From contig JAETNR010000031.1 in assembly GCA_021772055.1 (NCBI GenBank), positions 1 through 50,336 of the forward strand: a DNA stretch of 50,336 nt, written 5' to 3'. Positions 25,895 through 37,629 of the stretch are shown here, piece by piece. A program made the translations under genes and the position numbers. Under the pieces are notes generated by a model. It was not told the origin of the DNA. It made no database searches and saw nothing but the letters and a program-made list of their open reading frames with translations. Each line of letters starts with the position of its first letter. The stretch's first letter is position 1. This stretch comes from Blautia sp. GTDB lineage: Bacteria > Bacillota > Clostridia > Lachnospirales > Lachnospiraceae.

Positions 25895-26077
25895 ATGGCA
25901 AAGACCAGCAATTGTGAATATTGTGCGAATTATACATATGATGAGGATTATGAGTGCTACACCTGCGAAGTGAACCTGGATGAAGACGAGATGGCCCATT
26001 TTATCACCGGAAGTTTCCGCCAGTGCCCTTATTTCCGAATGGGAGACGAGTACAGTATTGTCCGTAAGCAGATGTAA
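25895..26077 (+). CDS. DUF6472-like small cysteine protein
   Basis: A 60-aa acidic protein with CEYC (residues 7-10), CYTC (near 21-24) and a single Cys in RQCPYF, the layout I know from DUF6472 proteins, which are nearly confined to Lachnospiraceae and relatives. The CxxC pairs suggest binding of zinc or another metal. GAGGAG lies before the ATG. Function unknown. Confidence 0.75.
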   Translation: MAKTSNCEYCANYTYDEDYECYTCEVNLDEDEMAHFITGSFRQCPYFRMGDEYSIVRKQM

Positions 26078-26107
26078 CGGAAAAAATAAAAAAACAGCAA
26101 AAAACTG

Positions 26108-26136
26108 TTGACACACCCGGGAGGATGTGCTATTGT
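26108..26136 (+). promoter_or_regulatory. promoter of the rplJ-rplL operon
   Basis: TTGACA (26108-26113), 17-base spacer, TATTGT (26131-26136) with TG one base before it. Confidence 0.8.
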
Positions 26137-26141
26137 TTTAT

Positions 26142-26260
26142 AGAACGCTGCCGAAGACAGTAGGTGCCGCAAGGCATAAGGATTAAAACGCCTACCGAGG
26201 ACTAGAAGTATTCTAACAGGATTACACAAGGTCTAACTGTCATGCAGTCAGACTTTTTTT
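26142..26260 (+). ncRNA. ribosomal protein L10 leader with attenuator
   Basis: The segment CCGAAGACAGTAGGTGCCG, followed by GGCATAAGG and CGCCTACCGAGGA, matches the L10 leader RNA that binds L10-(L12)4 and limits rplJL expression. It ends in a hairpin at 26231-26252 (GTCTAACTG with CAGTCAGAC, five-base loop) and a T run to 26260, which would act as the attenuator. Confidence 0.9.
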
Positions 26261-26320
26261 ATTTCCATATTCTCATTGCGACGGCGGTATATCAAAATCT
26301 ATAAGGAGGTGTACCATTTC

Positions 26321-26842
26321 ATGGCAAAAGTAGAACTGAAACAACCAATCGTAGAAGAAATCGCAAGCAGCATTAAAGACGCGCAGGCTGTAGTTCTGGT
26401 TAATTACAGCGGTCTTACTGTTGAACAGGATACTATTCTTCGTAAGGAATTAAGAGAATCCGGCATTCATTATAAAGTTTACAAAAACACTATGATGAAT
26501 CGTGCATTTGCAGGTACAGACTGCGAAAGTCTCTGCAAACATCTGGAAGGAACCAACGCTCTGGCGATTTCCGCTACAGATGCAACTGCACCGGCAAGAA
26601 TTCTTGCAAAATATGCAAAACAGTTTCCGGCATTAGAGTTGATCGCCGGTGTTGTTGAAGGCAATTACAATGATCAGGCAGGAATCCAGGCTCTTTCCCA
26701 GATTCCGTCCAGAGAAGAACTTCTTGGCAAATTGCTTGGAAGCATTCAGTCTCCGATCACCAACCTGGCTCGTGTTCTTAATCAGGTTGCGGAAGCAGGC
26801 GGAGCAGAAGCAGCAATCGCTGCAAAAGGCGCTGAGGCTTAA
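26321..26842 (+). CDS. rplJ: 50S ribosomal protein L10
   Basis: 173 aa. It has the L10 head KQPIVEEIASSIKDAQAVVLVNYSG in part, a YKVYKNTMMNRAF helix and a C-terminal helix that carries L7/L12 dimers. AAGGAGG lies before ATG 26321; the in-frame codons from 26276 belong to the leader. L10 forms the stalk base of the large subunit. rplK and rplA, which often precede it, are not here; the gene has its own promoter and leader. Confidence 0.97.
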   Translation: MAKVELKQPIVEEIASSIKDAQAVVLVNYSGLTVEQDTILRKELRESGIHYKVYKNTMMNRAFAGTDCESLCKHLEGTNALAISATDATAPARILAKYAKQFPALELIAGVVEGNYNDQAGIQALSQIPSREELLGKLLGSIQSPITNLARVLNQVAEAGGAEAAIAAKGAEA

Positions 26843-26927
26843 TTTAGCCCGGATCCACTTATGAATTTATCCCACAGTAGAACTGGGGAAGAAGAAAAAT
26901 AAATCTATTATATGGAGGGAAATTAAA

Positions 26928-27299
26928 ATGGCAAAATTAACAACAGAAGAATTTATTGCGGCAATTAAAGAATTATCCGTATTAGAGTTAAATGAATTAG
27001 TAAAAGCTTGTGAAGAAGAATTCGGCGTATCTGCAGCAGCAGGCGTTGTAGTTGCAGCAGCAGGTCCTGCTGAAGCAGCAGAAGAGAAAGATGAGTTCGA
27101 CGTAGAACTTACAGAAGTAGGCCCGAACAAGGTTAAAGTTATTAAAGTTGTTCGTGAAGTTACCGGCTTAGGACTGAAAGAAGCTAAAGAAGTAGTTGAC
27201 GGTGCTCCGAAGGTTGTTAAAGAAGCTGCTTCCAAAGCAGAAGCTGAAGAGATCAAAACAAAACTTGAAGCTGAAGGTGCTAAGGTTACACTTAAATAA
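26928..27299 (+). CDS. rplL: 50S ribosomal protein L7/L12
   Basis: 123 aa: N-terminal dimer domain (residues 1-35, [17 protein letters not shown]), Ala-rich hinge with Glu (about 36-52) and C-terminal factor-binding domain with [20 protein letters not shown]. It forms the stalk that recruits EF-G, EF-Tu and IF2. TGGAGGG precedes the ATG. A strong terminator follows directly, so transcription does not reach rpoB from here. Confidence 0.97.
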   Translation: MAKLTTEEFIAAIKELSVLELNELVKACEEEFGVSAAAGVVVAAAGPAEAAEEKDEFDVELTEVGPNKVKVIKVVREVTGLGLKEAKEVVDGAPKVVKEAASKAEAEEIKTKLEAEGAKVTLK

Positions 27300-27312
27300 T
27301 TCCGGCAGACGA

Positions 27313-27358
27313 TATCCCCGCGAGGGCCTGATTTCCAGGGTCTTCGTGGGGATTTTTT
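27313..27358 (+). terminator. strong intrinsic terminator after rplL
   Basis: ATCCCC (27314-27319) with CGAGG pairs with TCTTCG and GGGGAT (27348-27353), then six T. Confidence 0.85.
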
Positions 27359-27409
27359 GCTTGGAAGCCGTCGGGCTTTCTTCTGGATTGTTTGGGATTG
27401 GAGAGGCAT

Positions 27410-29767
27410 ATGGAAAGAAAAAGAATGGCAAAAGGCTTAAGTTTTATTTTAGCATTGACGCTTTGCTTTGGCGGAAATTATGCAATGCCGGAAGTATCTG
27501 CTGCTGAGACAACGGCGGATGCAGTGACCGAGAGCATCCGCACGGAAAAAATTATGGAAGAGCAGATGTATCTGGAAGAGGAATGTGAGTATCTGGAAGA
27601 ACCGGAGGACTATTCCTGGATGGAAAAGCTGACACCGTCTGAGGATGCAGTGTTTTTTGAGGAAGGAGCCGCAGAGCGTTCAGAAAATGGGTATCAGGAT
27701 GAAACGGAACAAACATCTCAGGATATGGAAGTTTTCCGGGAGGAATCCCTTTTTTTGCCAGGGGAACAGGAATCGGATGGAAAAATCGGCAGCGGTGAGG
27801 AAGCGGTTTTTGATGACGGGAATTCTGATACACTCTTTAGCAGCGGTCCGGGCGAGAAGCCGGATATGCCCATAGACAGCGGTTCAGATGAGAAAACTGA
27901 TACACCCATAGACAGCGGTTCGGATGAGGAGCCTGATACTCCCGCAGATGACGATAAGGATACGGAACTTGGAGAATCGGAAGCCACCCTGCACCTGGAG
28001 GAAGGCGAAGATTTTATCACAGAATTAAACATCCTCCTCTACAAAGCAAAGGATCTGGCCACAGACGGACATCCCTATAGAGTAATCATTCCTCCGGGAA
28101 ATTATGAAATTAAGGGCACGATTTCCATGTACAGCAACATTCACTTGTATGCGGTGGGGGCTGTAATGAAAAAAGTTTCCACAAAGAAGCAGATTCTGAT
28201 GCGTCTTGGTAATTCTGAAACATCAGCAGGCGGATATGAAGGTTATCGGAATATCACTATAGAAGGTGGAACCTGGGACTGTAACTATGAGTCCTGTGCC
28301 CAAAAAGAGGAAAGCGGCGGCTTCGTATGCTTTCGCCTTGGCCATGCAACCAATATTACGGTAAAGGATGCTGTTTTCCTTAATAACCTGAAATCCCATT
28401 TCCTGGAGTTCGGCGGAGTGAAGCATGCCCTTGTGACAGGATGCAGGTTTGAAGGATACTGGACGCCTCATGAAAGATCAAGTCAGGAATGTATTCAGAT
28501 CGATGCCTGTATGCCTGATATTTTTCCGAGATATGCTCCCTTTGACGGAACGGTCTGTACGGATATTGTGATTGAAAATAACATATTTCAGAATGTATTT
28601 GCCGGAGCAGGCAGCCACAGTATGATGTTTGATAAGCCCTACACCAATATTGTGATACGCGGCAACAAATTTAGAAATGTGAAGCGGCACTCTGTATGGC
28701 TTTTAAATTGTAAAGATTCCGTAGTTTCCGGAAATGTGATGCAGAATGTGGGAGGCGGAGTCTATATTGCTTCTATGAGAGGCACGCACGTACATTTTTC
28801 GGAGGGACAGGTTCCTACCATTAAGCAAAATCAGCAGTCATTGAATGTGACTGTTTCCAAGAACAATATTACCCTTGCCCAGACGACAACCATTGCAGGA
28901 ATGCGATGGTGCAGCTATGGGATCTGGATCGGGGGACAGAGGATCAAAAATTCATCCTGTGGAGTTCCGTCAGGAGATTATATTATCCGCGGGGTCAGCG
29001 CAGACAGAAACGTGATTCAGGGTCCTGGACACGGGATCCGCCTTGAAAAAACAATAAGCTGCAGAGTTTCCAATAATAAACTGCGGCTTTCGAAGCCTGC
29101 AGGCTATACAAATTTCGGTATCTATGCAGGCGGAAGCAGGAATAACCAGATTACGGGAAATACAGTAGAAAAGTCCGGAAATATCGGGATTTATATTTAT
29201 ACGAATTCCAACTACACCCATAAAAGCACAGGCAATAAACTGATCGGAAATCAGGTAAAGAATGGGGGCTCTGACGGAATCTGCATTGCGATGGGCAGCA
29301 GCAGCACCGTACTTCAGAAAAATACGGTTTCCGGCAATAAAAAGAACGGAATTTATGTCAGCCGCTCAGGAATTACTTCTATGGAGTTAAATAAAGCCGT
29401 GTCTAACGGAAAAGTGGGGATCTACTGCAGCGGCTCTACGATAAAGGAACAAAAGAGGAATACATTTGAAGGAAATAAATCAGTATATGCCATCCAGTTT
29501 TATAAGTGTAAGGGCTGTGTTCAGAATTTGCACCAGCCGAAAGGAAACACAGTGAGGCATACTGCAAAAAAGATAACCGGAACAGGTGCCGGGGGAATCC
29601 GGGCATATGTATACACAAAAAGCAACAAAAGGCTGGCATCTGCAAAGATCGGAAAGAAATGGAGCTATTCTCTTCCGATTAAGCCGCAGAAGAAAGGCAC
29701 CATACTATCTATCAGAGTATCGGACAAATATGGAAACGTAGTCCGCAGGCAGATTAAAGTGCGATAA
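27410..29767 (+). CDS. secreted right-handed parallel beta-helix protein
   Basis: 785 aa. Signal peptide at residues 1-30 (hydrophobic LSFILALTLCFGG, likely cut after VSA). Residues 35-200 are a low-complexity, very acidic stalk with imperfect repeats of PIDSGSDE. From about 200 to 690 come many beta-helix turns with G-N-x-I/V rungs (NITVKDAVF, IVIRGNKF, ITGNTVEKS, KLIGNQVKN), as in pectate-lyase-like and poly-saccharide-depolymerase folds. The last 75 residues resemble a bacterial Ig-like domain ending VVRRQIKVR; no LPxTG anchor. ATG 27410 has GGAGAGG before it. It probably binds or cleaves a polysaccharide; catalytic residues cannot be assigned. It lies between rplL and rpoB, an unusual place. 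Confidence 0.85.
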   Translation: MERKRMAKGLSFILALTLCFGGNYAMPEVSAAETTADAVTESIRTEKIMEEQMYLEEECEYLEEPEDYSWMEKLTPSEDAVFFEEGAAERSENGYQDETEQTSQDMEVFREESLFLPGEQESDGKIGSGEEAVFDDGNSDTLFSSGPGEKPDMPIDSGSDEKTDTPIDSGSDEEPDTPADDDKDTELGESEATLHLEEGEDFITELNILLYKAKDLATDGHPYRVIIPPGNYEIKGTISMYSNIHLYAVGAVMKKVSTKKQILMRLGNSETSAGGYEGYRNITIEGGTWDCNYESCAQKEESGGFVCFRLGHATNITVKDAVFLNNLKSHFLEFGGVKHALVTGCRFEGYWTPHERSSQECIQIDACMPDIFPRYAPFDGTVCTDIVIENNIFQNVFAGAGSHSMMFDKPYTNIVIRGNKFRNVKRHSVWLLNCKDSVVSGNVMQNVGGGVYIASMRGTHVHFSEGQVPTIKQNQQSLNVTVSKNNITLAQTTTIAGMRWCSYGIWIGGQRIKNSSCGVPSGDYIIRGVSADRNVIQGPGHGIRLEKTISCRVSNNKLRLSKPAGYTNFGIYAGGSRNNQITGNTVEKSGNIGIYIYTNSNYTHKSTGNKLIGNQVKNGGSDGICIAMGSSSTVLQKNTVSGNKKNGIYVSRSGITSMELNKAVSNGKVGIYCSGSTIKEQKRNTFEGNKSVYAIQFYKCKGCVQNLHQPKGNTVRHTAKKITGTGAGGIRAYVYTKSNKRLASAKIGKKWSYSLPIKPQKKGTILSIRVSDKYGNVVRRQIKVR
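27845..27950 (+). repeat. imperfect tandem repeats coding an acidic stalk
   Basis: Three units of about 36 bases, the last two sharing CCCATAGACAGCGGTTC, encode S-G-S-D-E-x-x-D-T-P-I-D. Units of this kind vary in number between strains. Confidence 0.7.
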
Positions 29768-29807
29768 TTTCACAGGAGGGGGAGGGAGCCCTTCCTGCCC
29801 CGTGAAA
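29768..29807 (+). other. long hairpin after the beta-helix gene
   Basis: TTTCAC (29768-29773) pairs with GTGAAA (29802-29807) and inner GGGG/GGG stretches face CCC/CCCC. There is no T run, so it is a possible but not typical terminator. Confidence 0.5.
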
Positions 29808-29845
29808 TGTAACGGAATGTATTATAAAGTATTCATAAAAATTGG

Positions 29846-29874
29846 TTGACAGTTTTGGGTACTTATGCTATAGT
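29846..29874 (+). promoter_or_regulatory. promoter of rpoB-rpoC
   Basis: TTGACA (29846-29851), exactly 17 bases, TATAGT (29869-29874), with TG one base ahead of the -10. A short leader hairpin follows (TGCCTG 29901-29906 with CAGGCA 29921-29926). Confidence 0.88.
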
Positions 29875-29968
29875 GAAGAATGCTATATTATGGCAAGATA
29901 TGCCTGCTTGTCGGGAGTGACAGGCAGTCTGATGCGGTAATAAATAAAAAAACAGGGGTGAAACGTCA

Positions 29969-32900
29969 ATGGAAAAAAACAGAATTCGTTCTGTAAAAAC
30001 TGGAAAAAGCATGCGTATGAGCTACCAGCGGCAAAAAGAAGTCCTGGAAATGCCGAATTTGATTGAAGTCCAGAAAGATTCCTACCAGTGGTTTCTTGAC
30101 GAGGGATTGAATGAAGTTTTCGATGATATTTCTCCAATCGAAGATTTCAGCGGTAAGCTCAGTCTGAAATTTATTGACTTTACATTTGACGAGAAAGATG
30201 CGAAATACTCTATTGAGCAATGTAAAGAACGTGACGTGACTTATGCAGCACCTTTGAAGGTTCGTGTACAGCTCATTAACAAAGAAACAGGAGAAATTAA
30301 GGAAACTGAGATTTTCATGGGAGATCTGCCGCTGATGACAGCGACAGGTACATTTGTGATTAATGGTGCAGAGCGTGTAATCGTAAGCCAGTTAGTTCGA
30401 TCCCCTGGAATCTATTATGCTATTGCACATGATAAAGTTGGTAAGAGGTTGTTTTCCAGTACCGTTATTCCTAACAGAGGTGCATGGCTGGAATATGAGA
30501 CTGACTCCAACGACGTATTTTATGTAAGAGTAGACAGGACCAGAAAGGTTCCGATTACAGTGCTGATTCGTGCCCTGGGTATTGGCACCAATGCGGAAAT
30601 CGTAGAGCTGTTCGGTGAAGAGCCCAAGATTCTGGCAAGCTTTACCAAAGATACTTCTACGAATTACCAGGAAGGTCTTCTGGAATTGTATAAGAAGATT
30701 CGTCCGGGTGAGCCGTTGGCAGTGGAGAGCGCTGAGAGCCTTATCATGGCTATGTTTTTTGACCCGAGAAGATATGATCTTGCCAAAGTAGGACGTTATA
30801 AATTCAATAAAAAGCTTCATTTTAATAAACGTATTGTAGGCCATAAGCTGGCTGAAGATGTGGTGGATGCTTCTACCGGTGAGATTATTGCTGAGAAAGA
30901 TACAGTAGTAACAAGAGAAATGGCTGACAGAATCCAGAATGCAGCCGTTCCTTATGTCTGGATGCAGGGGGAGGAGCGCAATGTAAAAGTTCTCTCCAGC
31001 TTAATGGTTGATATTACCAGCCATGTAGACCTGGATTGTGATCCGAGATCCTTAGGTGTTACAGAATTAGTATATTACCCTGTATTAGAAAAAATTCTGG
31101 AAGAAAATGACAGCCTGGAAGAGATTAAGGCTGCCATCCGCAGAGACATCCATGATTTGATTCCGAAGCATATTACAAAAGAAGATATTCTTGCTTCCAT
31201 CAACTATAACATGCATCTGGAATATGGCATGGGAAATGACGACGATATTGACCATCTGGGCAACCGCCGTATCCGTTCTGTAGGCGAGCTCCTTCAGAAC
31301 CAGTACCGCATCGGTCTTTCCAGACTGGAGAGAGTTGTCCGTGAAAGAATGACGACACAGGACGTGGAGAGCGTTTCCCCACAGTCTCTGATCAATATTA
31401 AACCGGTTACTGCAGCAGTGAAGGAGTTCTTCGGTTCTTCTCAGCTGTCACAGTTCATGGATCAGAATAACCCGTTGGGTGAGCTGACCCATAAGAGACG
31501 TCTTTCTGCCCTGGGTCCCGGCGGTCTGTCACGAGACAGAGCCGGATTTGAGGTTCGAGATGTTCACTATTCTCATTACGGGCGTATGTGCCCCATTGAG
31601 ACCCCTGAAGGTCCGAATATCGGTTTGATCAACTCTCTTGCATCTTATGCGAGAATTAATCAGTACGGATTTATTGAGGCGCCATACCGTAAGATTGATA
31701 AGACAGATCCTAAGAATCCGCGTGTAACAGAAGAAGTTGTTTACATGACTGCGGATGAAGAGGATAACTATCATGTAGCGCAGGCGAATGAACCGCTGGA
31801 TGAGAACGGATACTTTGTAAATAAAAACGTATCCGGCCGTTTCCGTGAAGAAACACAGGAATACGAAAAGAGAATGTTTGATTACATGGACGTATCTCCT
31901 AAGATGGTATTCTCTGTGGCAACTGCCCTGATTCCGTTCCTGCAGAACGATGATGCCAACCGTGCGCTGATGGGATCCAACATGCAGCGTCAGGCTGTGC
32001 CCCTTCTGACAACAGAAGCTCCTGTTGTAGGAACAGGTATGGAAACCAAGACGGCTGTTGACTCCGGTGTCTGCATTTTAGCAAAGAAGTCAGGTACTGT
32101 TCTCCGTTCCACATCCACAGACATTACTGTTCAGAATGATGACGGAACAAAGGATAACTATCATCTGACCAAATTCTTAAGAAGTAACCAGAGCAACTGC
32201 TATAATCAGAAACCTATCGTGTTCCAGGGAGAGCATGTTGAAGCAGGCCAGGTGATCGCAGACGGTCCGTCCACAGCAAACGGAGAGCTTGCTCTCGGAA
32301 AGAATCCTCTGATCGGGTTTATGACCTGGGAAGGCTACAACTACGAGGATGCTGTCCTTTTAAGTGAAAAACTGGTACAGGACGATGTTTACACATCCGT
32401 CCACATTGAAGAATATGAAGCAGAAGCCCGTGATACGAAGCTGGGACCGGAAGAAATCACAAGAGATGTCCCGGGCGTGGGCGACGATGCTTTGAAAGAC
32501 CTGGATGAGCGGGGAATTATCCGTATCGGTGCGGAGGTACGCGCCGGAGACATCCTGGTAGGTAAGGTAACTCCCAAGGGAGAAACCGAGCTGACAGCAG
32601 AAGAACGGCTTCTGCGTGCAATCTTTGGTGAGAAGGCGCGTGAAGTTCGTGACACTTCCCTGAAAGTACCTCACGGTGAATACGGTATCATCGTAGATGC
32701 CAAAGTGTTTACAAGAGAGAACGGCGATGAGCTGTCTCCCGGTGTAAATCAGTCCGTCCGCATTTATATTGCCCAGAAACGTAAGATTTCCGTAGGTGAT
32801 AAGATGGCCGGACGTCATGGAAACAAGGGTGTTGTTTCCCGTGTGCTTCCTGTAGAAGACATGCCGTTTCTGCCAAACGGCCGTCCGCTGGATATCGTAC

Positions 32901-33832
32901 TGAATCCGCTGGGTGTGCCGTCGCGTATGAATATCGGACAGGTCCTGGAGATTCACTTAAGCCTTGCTGCAAAAGCCCTTGGCTTCAATGTTGCAACGCC
33001 TGTATTCGATGGTGCCAACGAGAGCGATATCCAGGATACCCTGGAGCTTGCGAACGATTATGTCAACACGGAAGATTTTGAAGAATTCCGTGAGAAATAT
33101 CAGGATATTTTAAGTCCGGATGTTATGGAATATCTGGATGAGAATAAAGATCACAGATCACTGTGGAAAGGCGTGCCCATTTCCAGAGACGGTAAAGTGC
33201 GGCTGCGCGACGGACGTACAGGCGAATATTTTGACAGCCCTGTAACGATCGGACACATGCATTATCTGAAACTGCATCATCTGGTTGATGATAAGATTCA
33301 TGCACGTTCCACAGGCCCATATGCACTGGTTACACAGCAGCCTCTGGGTGGTAAAGCCCAGTTCGGCGGACAGCGTTTCGGTGAGATGGAGGTTTGGGCT
33401 CTGGAGGCATATGGTGCTTCCTACACACTGCAGGAAATCCTGACAGTAAAATCCGATGATGTTGTAGGCCGTGTGAAGACCTATGAGGCGATCATCAAAG
33501 GCGATAATATTCCTGAACCTGGAATTCCGGAATCCTTTAAGGTACTTTTGAAGGAACTGCAGTCTCTGGGTCTGGATGTGAAGGTTCTCAGAGAGGACCA
33601 GACCGAAGTGGAAATTATGGAAACCGTAGATTACGGCGACACAGACCTTCGTTCCGTGATCGAGGGAGATTCAAGAGGTCATCGCGACGAGGAATCCTTA
33701 AGCAAACATGGCTATATCCAGCAGGAATTCAGCGACGGAGAGCTTGTGGATGTGGATGAGGAAGAAGACGAAGACGAGGACGAGGATGACTTTTTAGAAC
33801 TTGAAGATTCCTACGATGATGACGAGGAATAG
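29969..33832 (+). CDS. rpoB: DNA-directed RNA polymerase beta subunit
   Basis: 1287 aa, collinear with known beta subunits. The rifampicin-binding segment at about residues 487-525 ([14 protein letters not shown], then [14 protein letters not shown]) has the wild-type Asp, His and Ser at the usual resistance positions. The active-site part [12 protein letters not shown] is intact (about residue 950). The C-terminus carries an extra acidic tail of Asp/Glu (last 30 residues), common in Clostridia. It starts 17 bases before the end of spacing to rpoC and is in operon with it. GGGGTG precedes the ATG. Confidence 0.98.
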   Translation: MEKNRIRSVKTGKSMRMSYQRQKEVLEMPNLIEVQKDSYQWFLDEGLNEVFDDISPIEDFSGKLSLKFIDFTFDEKDAKYSIEQCKERDVTYAAPLKVRVQLINKETGEIKETEIFMGDLPLMTATGTFVINGAERVIVSQLVRSPGIYYAIAHDKVGKRLFSSTVIPNRGAWLEYETDSNDVFYVRVDRTRKVPITVLIRALGIGTNAEIVELFGEEPKILASFTKDTSTNYQEGLLELYKKIRPGEPLAVESAESLIMAMFFDPRRYDLAKVGRYKFNKKLHFNKRIVGHKLAEDVVDASTGEIIAEKDTVVTREMADRIQNAAVPYVWMQGEERNVKVLSSLMVDITSHVDLDCDPRSLGVTELVYYPVLEKILEENDSLEEIKAAIRRDIHDLIPKHITKEDILASINYNMHLEYGMGNDDDIDHLGNRRIRSVGELLQNQYRIGLSRLERVVRERMTTQDVESVSPQSLINIKPVTAAVKEFFGSSQLSQFMDQNNPLGELTHKRRLSALGPGGLSRDRAGFEVRDVHYSHYGRMCPIETPEGPNIGLINSLASYARINQYGFIEAPYRKIDKTDPKNPRVTEEVVYMTADEEDNYHVAQANEPLDENGYFVNKNVSGRFREETQEYEKRMFDYMDVSPKMVFSVATALIPFLQNDDANRALMGSNMQRQAVPLLTTEAPVVGTGMETKTAVDSGVCILAKKSGTVLRSTSTDITVQNDDGTKDNYHLTKFLRSNQSNCYNQKPIVFQGEHVEAGQVIADGPSTANGELALGKNPLIGFMTWEGYNYEDAVLLSEKLVQDDVYTSVHIEEYEAEARDTKLGPEEITRDVPGVGDDALKDLDERGIIRIGAEVRAGDILVGKVTPKGETELTAEERLLRAIFGEKAREVRDTSLKVPHGEYGIIVDAKVFTRENGDELSPGVNQSVRIYIAQKRKISVGDKMAGRHGNKGVVSRVLPVEDMPFLPNGRPLDIVLNPLGVPSRMNIGQVLEIHLSLAAKALGFNVATPVFDGANESDIQDTLELANDYVNTEDFEEFREKYQDILSPDVMEYLDENKDHRSLWKGVPISRDGKVRLRDGRTGEYFDSPVTIGHMHYLKLHHLVDDKIHARSTGPYALVTQQPLGGKAQFGGQRFGEMEVWALEAYGASYTLQEILTVKSDDVVGRVKTYEAIIKGDNIPEPGIPESFKVLLKELQSLGLDVKVLREDQTEVEIMETVDYGDTDLRSVIEGDSRGHRDEESLSKHGYIQQEFSDGELVDVDEEEDEDEDEDDFLELEDSYDDDEE

Positions 33833-33848
33833 AAAGGGGAAAGAATAC

Positions 33849-36800
33849 ATGGCAGAAACAACCAATACAACAGAAACATATCAGCCAATGACTTTCGATG
33901 CCATCAAACTTGGACTGGCGTCCCCTGAGAAAATCAGAGAGTGGTCAAGAGGCGAGGTTTTAAAACCCGAGACCATTAACTACCGTACCCTGAAACCCGA
34001 AAAAGACGGTCTTTACTGCGAAAGAATCTTCGGGCCAAGCAAGGACTGGGAATGTCATTGCGGGAAATATAAGAAAATCCGTTATAAAGGCGTAGTCTGT
34101 GACCGATGCGGCGTAGAAGTTACCAAGGCATCTGTCCGCAGGGAACGTATGGGACACATTGAGCTTGCAGCTCCTGTATCCCACATCTGGTATTTTAAAG
34201 GAATCCCGTCCCGTATGGGATTGATTCTGGATCTGTCTCCGAGAGTTTTGGAGAAGGTTCTGTATTTTGCGAATTATATTGTTCTTGATCCTGCAGATTC
34301 CGGCCTGATGTACAAGCAGGTGCTTACTGAGAAGGAATATCAGGATGCAAGAGAGTCCTATGGAAATAACTTCCGTGTAGGCATGGGGGCTGAGTCCATC
34401 CTGGAGCTTCTTCAGGCCATCGATCTTGAAAAAGACGCTGCAGAGCTGAAGAAAGAGCTGAAGGATTCTACAGGACAGAAACGTGCGAGAATCATCAAAC
34501 GCCTGGAGGTTGTGGAGTCCTTCCGCGAATCCGGTAATCGTCCTGAGTGGATGATCATGACTGTAATTCCGGTAATTCCTCCGGATCTTCGTCCCATGGT
34601 ACAGCTGGACGGCGGCCGTTTTGCAACCTCTGACTTAAATGACCTGTACAGAAGAATCATTAACCGTAACAATCGTCTGAAAAGACTGTTGGAGCTGGGC
34701 GCTCCGGATATCATTGTCCGCAATGAGAAACGTATGCTGCAGGAAGCAGTAGATGCCCTGATCGACAATGGACGCCGCGGCCGTCCGGTTACCGGCCCCG
34801 GCAACAGACCGCTGAAATCTCTGTCAGAGCTTTTAAAAGGAAAATCAGGACGTTTCCGTCAGAATCTTTTGGGCAAGCGTGTTGACTATTCCGGACGTTC
34901 CGTTATCGTCGTAGGTCCGGAACTTAAAATTTATCAGTGCGGTCTTCCGAAGGAAATGGCCATCGAGCTGTTTAAGCCATTTGTTATGAAAGAGCTTGTT
35001 GCCAACGGAACCTCACACAATATCAAAAATGCCAAGAAGATGGTAGAAAAGCTTGAGCCTGCTGTATGGGATGTTCTGGAAGAGGTTATCAAAGAACATC
35101 CGGTTATGCTGAACCGTGCACCTACTCTGCATCGTCTGGGTATCCAGGCATTCGAACCGATCCTTGTAGAAGGTAAGGCAATCAAGCTTCATCCTCTTGT
35201 TTGTACAGCATTTAACGCGGACTTTGACGGTGACCAGATGGCTGTTCATCTTCCACTGTCCGTAGAAGCACAGGCAGAATGCCGTTTCCTTCTGCTTTCC
35301 CCGAATAACCTTCTGAAACCTTCAGATGGTGGTCCTGTTGCCGTTCCTTCTCAGGATATGGTGCTTGGTATTTATTATCTGACACAGGAAAGACCAGGAA
35401 ACAAGGGAGAAGGCAAGTTCTTCAAGAGTGTGAATGAAGCCATTCTTGCATACGAAAATAAAGTAATTACTCTCCAGACAAGAATTTTGGTTCGCTGCAC
35501 CAAGAAGATGCCTGACGGCACTGTGCTTACCAGAAATGTAGAATCTACCCTGGGACGTTTCCTCTTTAATGAGATCCTTCCGCAGGACCTCGGTTTTGTA
35601 GACAGAAGCATTCAGGGAAATGAACTGCTTTTGGAAGTTGACTTCCTGGTAGGTAAGAAACAGCTGAAACAGATTCTGGAAAAAGTTATTAATACTCATG
35701 GTGCAACCAAGACTGCGGAAGTACTGGATGCCATTAAGTCTACAGGTTATAAATATTCCACAAGGGCAGCAATGACCGTATCCATTTCCGATATGACCGT
35801 GCCGCCTCAGAAGCCTGAGATGATTAAGAATGCCCAGGATACGGTTGACCTGATCACAAAGAACTATAAGCGAGGCCTCATTACAGAGGAAGAGCGTTAC
35901 AAAGAAGTTGTAGATACCTGGAAGAAGACGGACGATGAACTGACCAAAGCTCTGCTGTCCGGTCTTGATAAATATAACAACATCTTTATGATGGCTGACT
36001 CCGGTGCCCGTGGTTCCGATAAGCAGATCAAGCAGCTTGCCGGTATGCGTGGTTTGATGGCCGATACAACCGGTCATACGATCGAGCTTCCTATTAAGTC
36101 CAATTTCCGTGAAGGTCTGGACGTACTGGAATACTTCATGTCTGCACACGGTGCACGTAAAGGTTTGTCCGATACAGCGCTTCGTACTGCGGACTCCGGT
36201 TACCTGACAAGACGTCTGGTAGACGTATCCCAGGAACAGATCATCCGCGAGACAGACTGCTGTGAAAACAGAGACGAGATCGCAGGTATGTATGTAACTG
36301 AGTTTTCAGATGGAAAAGAAGAGATTGAGAGCTTACAGGAACGTATTACAGGAAGATATTCCTGCAACACCATCACCAATAAGGATGGGGAAGTTTTGGT
36401 AAAAGCCAACCATATGATCACTCCGAAGCGTGCTGCCCGTATTATGAAAGAGGGCGTCAGCGAGACAGGCGGCCCGATTGACAAAGTGAAGATCCGTACG
36501 ATTCTGACCTGCAGATGTAAGGTTGGTATCTGTGCGAAATGTTATGGTGCCAACATGGCAACCGGCGAGCCGGTACAGGTTGGTGAATCTGTCGGAATCA
36601 TTGCCGCACAGTCTATCGGCGAGCCCGGTACACAGCTGACTATGCGTACCTTCCATACCGGCGGCGTTGCAGGCGGTGATATCACACAGGGTCTTCCTCG
36701 TGTTGAGGAGCTTTTTGAGGCAAGAAAGCCGAAAGGACTTGCCATTATTACAGAGATCAAAGGTATTGCAACCATTAATGACACCAAGAAGAAACGTGAG

Positions 36801-37517
36801 ATTATTGTAACAGATCCGGAAACAGGAGAATCCAAGACGTATCTTATCCCCTATGGTTCCCGTGTGAGGGTTCTTGACGGACAGGTTCTGGAAGCCGGTG
36901 ATGCGCTGACTGAAGGTAGCATCAATCCTCATGATATCCTGAGGATCAAAGGTGTTCGTGCAGTTCAGGACTACATGATCCGCGAGGTACAGCGTGTTTA
37001 CCGTCTCCAGGGTGTTGAGATCAATGATAAGCATATTGAGGTTATCGTACGCCAGATGCTGAAAAAGATTCGTATTGAAAATAATGGAGATACGGATTTC
37101 CTTCCGGGAACACTGGTTGATGTCCTTGAATATGAAGAAGTAAATGAAAAACTTGCAGAAGAAGGCAAGGAACCGGCAGAAGGAAAACAGGTGATGCTTG
37201 GTATTACCAAGGCTTCCCTGGCAACAAATTCCTTCCTGTCTGCTGCATCCTTCCAGGAAACTACGAAGGTTCTTACAGAAGCTGCTATCAAGGGTAAGGT
37301 TGACCCGCTGATCGGTTTGAAAGAAAACGTTATCATCGGTAAGCTGATTCCTGCTGGTACCGGCCTGAAACGCTACAGCGAAATCACGCTGGATACGGGA
37401 GAAGAGCAGAAAGAACCGGAAGAGCTTGCTGTCATTGAAGAGGAAGAAGACGTTGTAACAATGGAAGAAGAGCTGCCGGAAGAGGATTTGGAACTGGCAG
37501 AAAGTGAAGAAGAATAA
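33849..37517 (+). CDS. rpoC: DNA-directed RNA polymerase beta-prime subunit
   Basis: 1222 aa. N-terminal zinc site ECHCGKYKK with CDRCG (about residues 67-88), catalytic Mg2+ loop NADFDGDQM (about 456), second zinc site with CC near 803 and [11 protein letters not shown] near 887-897. The end is acidic ([17 protein letters not shown]), matching the acidic tail of rpoB. ATG 33849 has AAAGGGGAAAG before it; the longer frame from 33801 runs in the rpoB tail. The gap after rpoB is 16 bases. A terminator follows at 37526. Confidence 0.98.
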   Translation: MAETTNTTETYQPMTFDAIKLGLASPEKIREWSRGEVLKPETINYRTLKPEKDGLYCERIFGPSKDWECHCGKYKKIRYKGVVCDRCGVEVTKASVRRERMGHIELAAPVSHIWYFKGIPSRMGLILDLSPRVLEKVLYFANYIVLDPADSGLMYKQVLTEKEYQDARESYGNNFRVGMGAESILELLQAIDLEKDAAELKKELKDSTGQKRARIIKRLEVVESFRESGNRPEWMIMTVIPVIPPDLRPMVQLDGGRFATSDLNDLYRRIINRNNRLKRLLELGAPDIIVRNEKRMLQEAVDALIDNGRRGRPVTGPGNRPLKSLSELLKGKSGRFRQNLLGKRVDYSGRSVIVVGPELKIYQCGLPKEMAIELFKPFVMKELVANGTSHNIKNAKKMVEKLEPAVWDVLEEVIKEHPVMLNRAPTLHRLGIQAFEPILVEGKAIKLHPLVCTAFNADFDGDQMAVHLPLSVEAQAECRFLLLSPNNLLKPSDGGPVAVPSQDMVLGIYYLTQERPGNKGEGKFFKSVNEAILAYENKVITLQTRILVRCTKKMPDGTVLTRNVESTLGRFLFNEILPQDLGFVDRSIQGNELLLEVDFLVGKKQLKQILEKVINTHGATKTAEVLDAIKSTGYKYSTRAAMTVSISDMTVPPQKPEMIKNAQDTVDLITKNYKRGLITEEERYKEVVDTWKKTDDELTKALLSGLDKYNNIFMMADSGARGSDKQIKQLAGMRGLMADTTGHTIELPIKSNFREGLDVLEYFMSAHGARKGLSDTALRTADSGYLTRRLVDVSQEQIIRETDCCENRDEIAGMYVTEFSDGKEEIESLQERITGRYSCNTITNKDGEVLVKANHMITPKRAARIMKEGVSETGGPIDKVKIRTILTCRCKVGICAKCYGANMATGEPVQVGESVGIIAAQSIGEPGTQLTMRTFHTGGVAGGDITQGLPRVEELFEARKPKGLAIITEIKGIATINDTKKKREIIVTDPETGESKTYLIPYGSRVRVLDGQVLEAGDALTEGSINPHDILRIKGVRAVQDYMIREVQRVYRLQGVEINDKHIEVIVRQMLKKIRIENNGDTDFLPGTLVDVLEYEEVNEKLAEEGKEPAEGKQVMLGITKASLATNSFLSAASFQETTKVLTEAAIKGKVDPLIGLKENVIIGKLIPAGTGLKRYSEITLDTGEEQKEPEELAVIEEEEDVVTMEEELPEEDLELAESEEE

Positions 37518-37525
37518 ATACAAAG

Positions 37526-37590
37526 AAGATCCTCTGCTGTTTTCGGACAGCAGAGGGTCTTTTGTACTTTCCGGATGTTGCGGAAAGTAC
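37526..37590 (+). terminator. rpoBC terminator followed by a second perfect hairpin
   Basis: CCTCTGCTG (37531-37539) pairs with CAGCAGAGG (37548-37556), then TCTTTTGT. Directly after, GTACTTTCCG (37564-37573) and CGGAAAGTAC (37581-37590) form a perfect 10-bp stem with a 7-base loop but no T run; its role is unknown. Confidence 0.8.
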
Positions 37591-37629
37591 AGGAAATTAA
37601 GAGAAAAATACAGACAAAGGAACATTTCA

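Noticed and set aside
27845..27950. CRISPR-like or satellite repeats
   Set aside because: The units are contiguous, imperfect, in frame and encode an acidic stalk; there are no spacers.
31435..31560. Possible rifampicin-resistance changes in rpoB
   Set aside because: The Asp, His and Ser positions of the rifampicin pocket are wild-type by eye.
35322..36149. 275-codon minus-strand frame inside rpoC, and similar long antisense frames in rpoB, fusA and tuf
   Set aside because: They are by-products of codon use in conserved genes and show no protein-like pattern or ribosome binding site.
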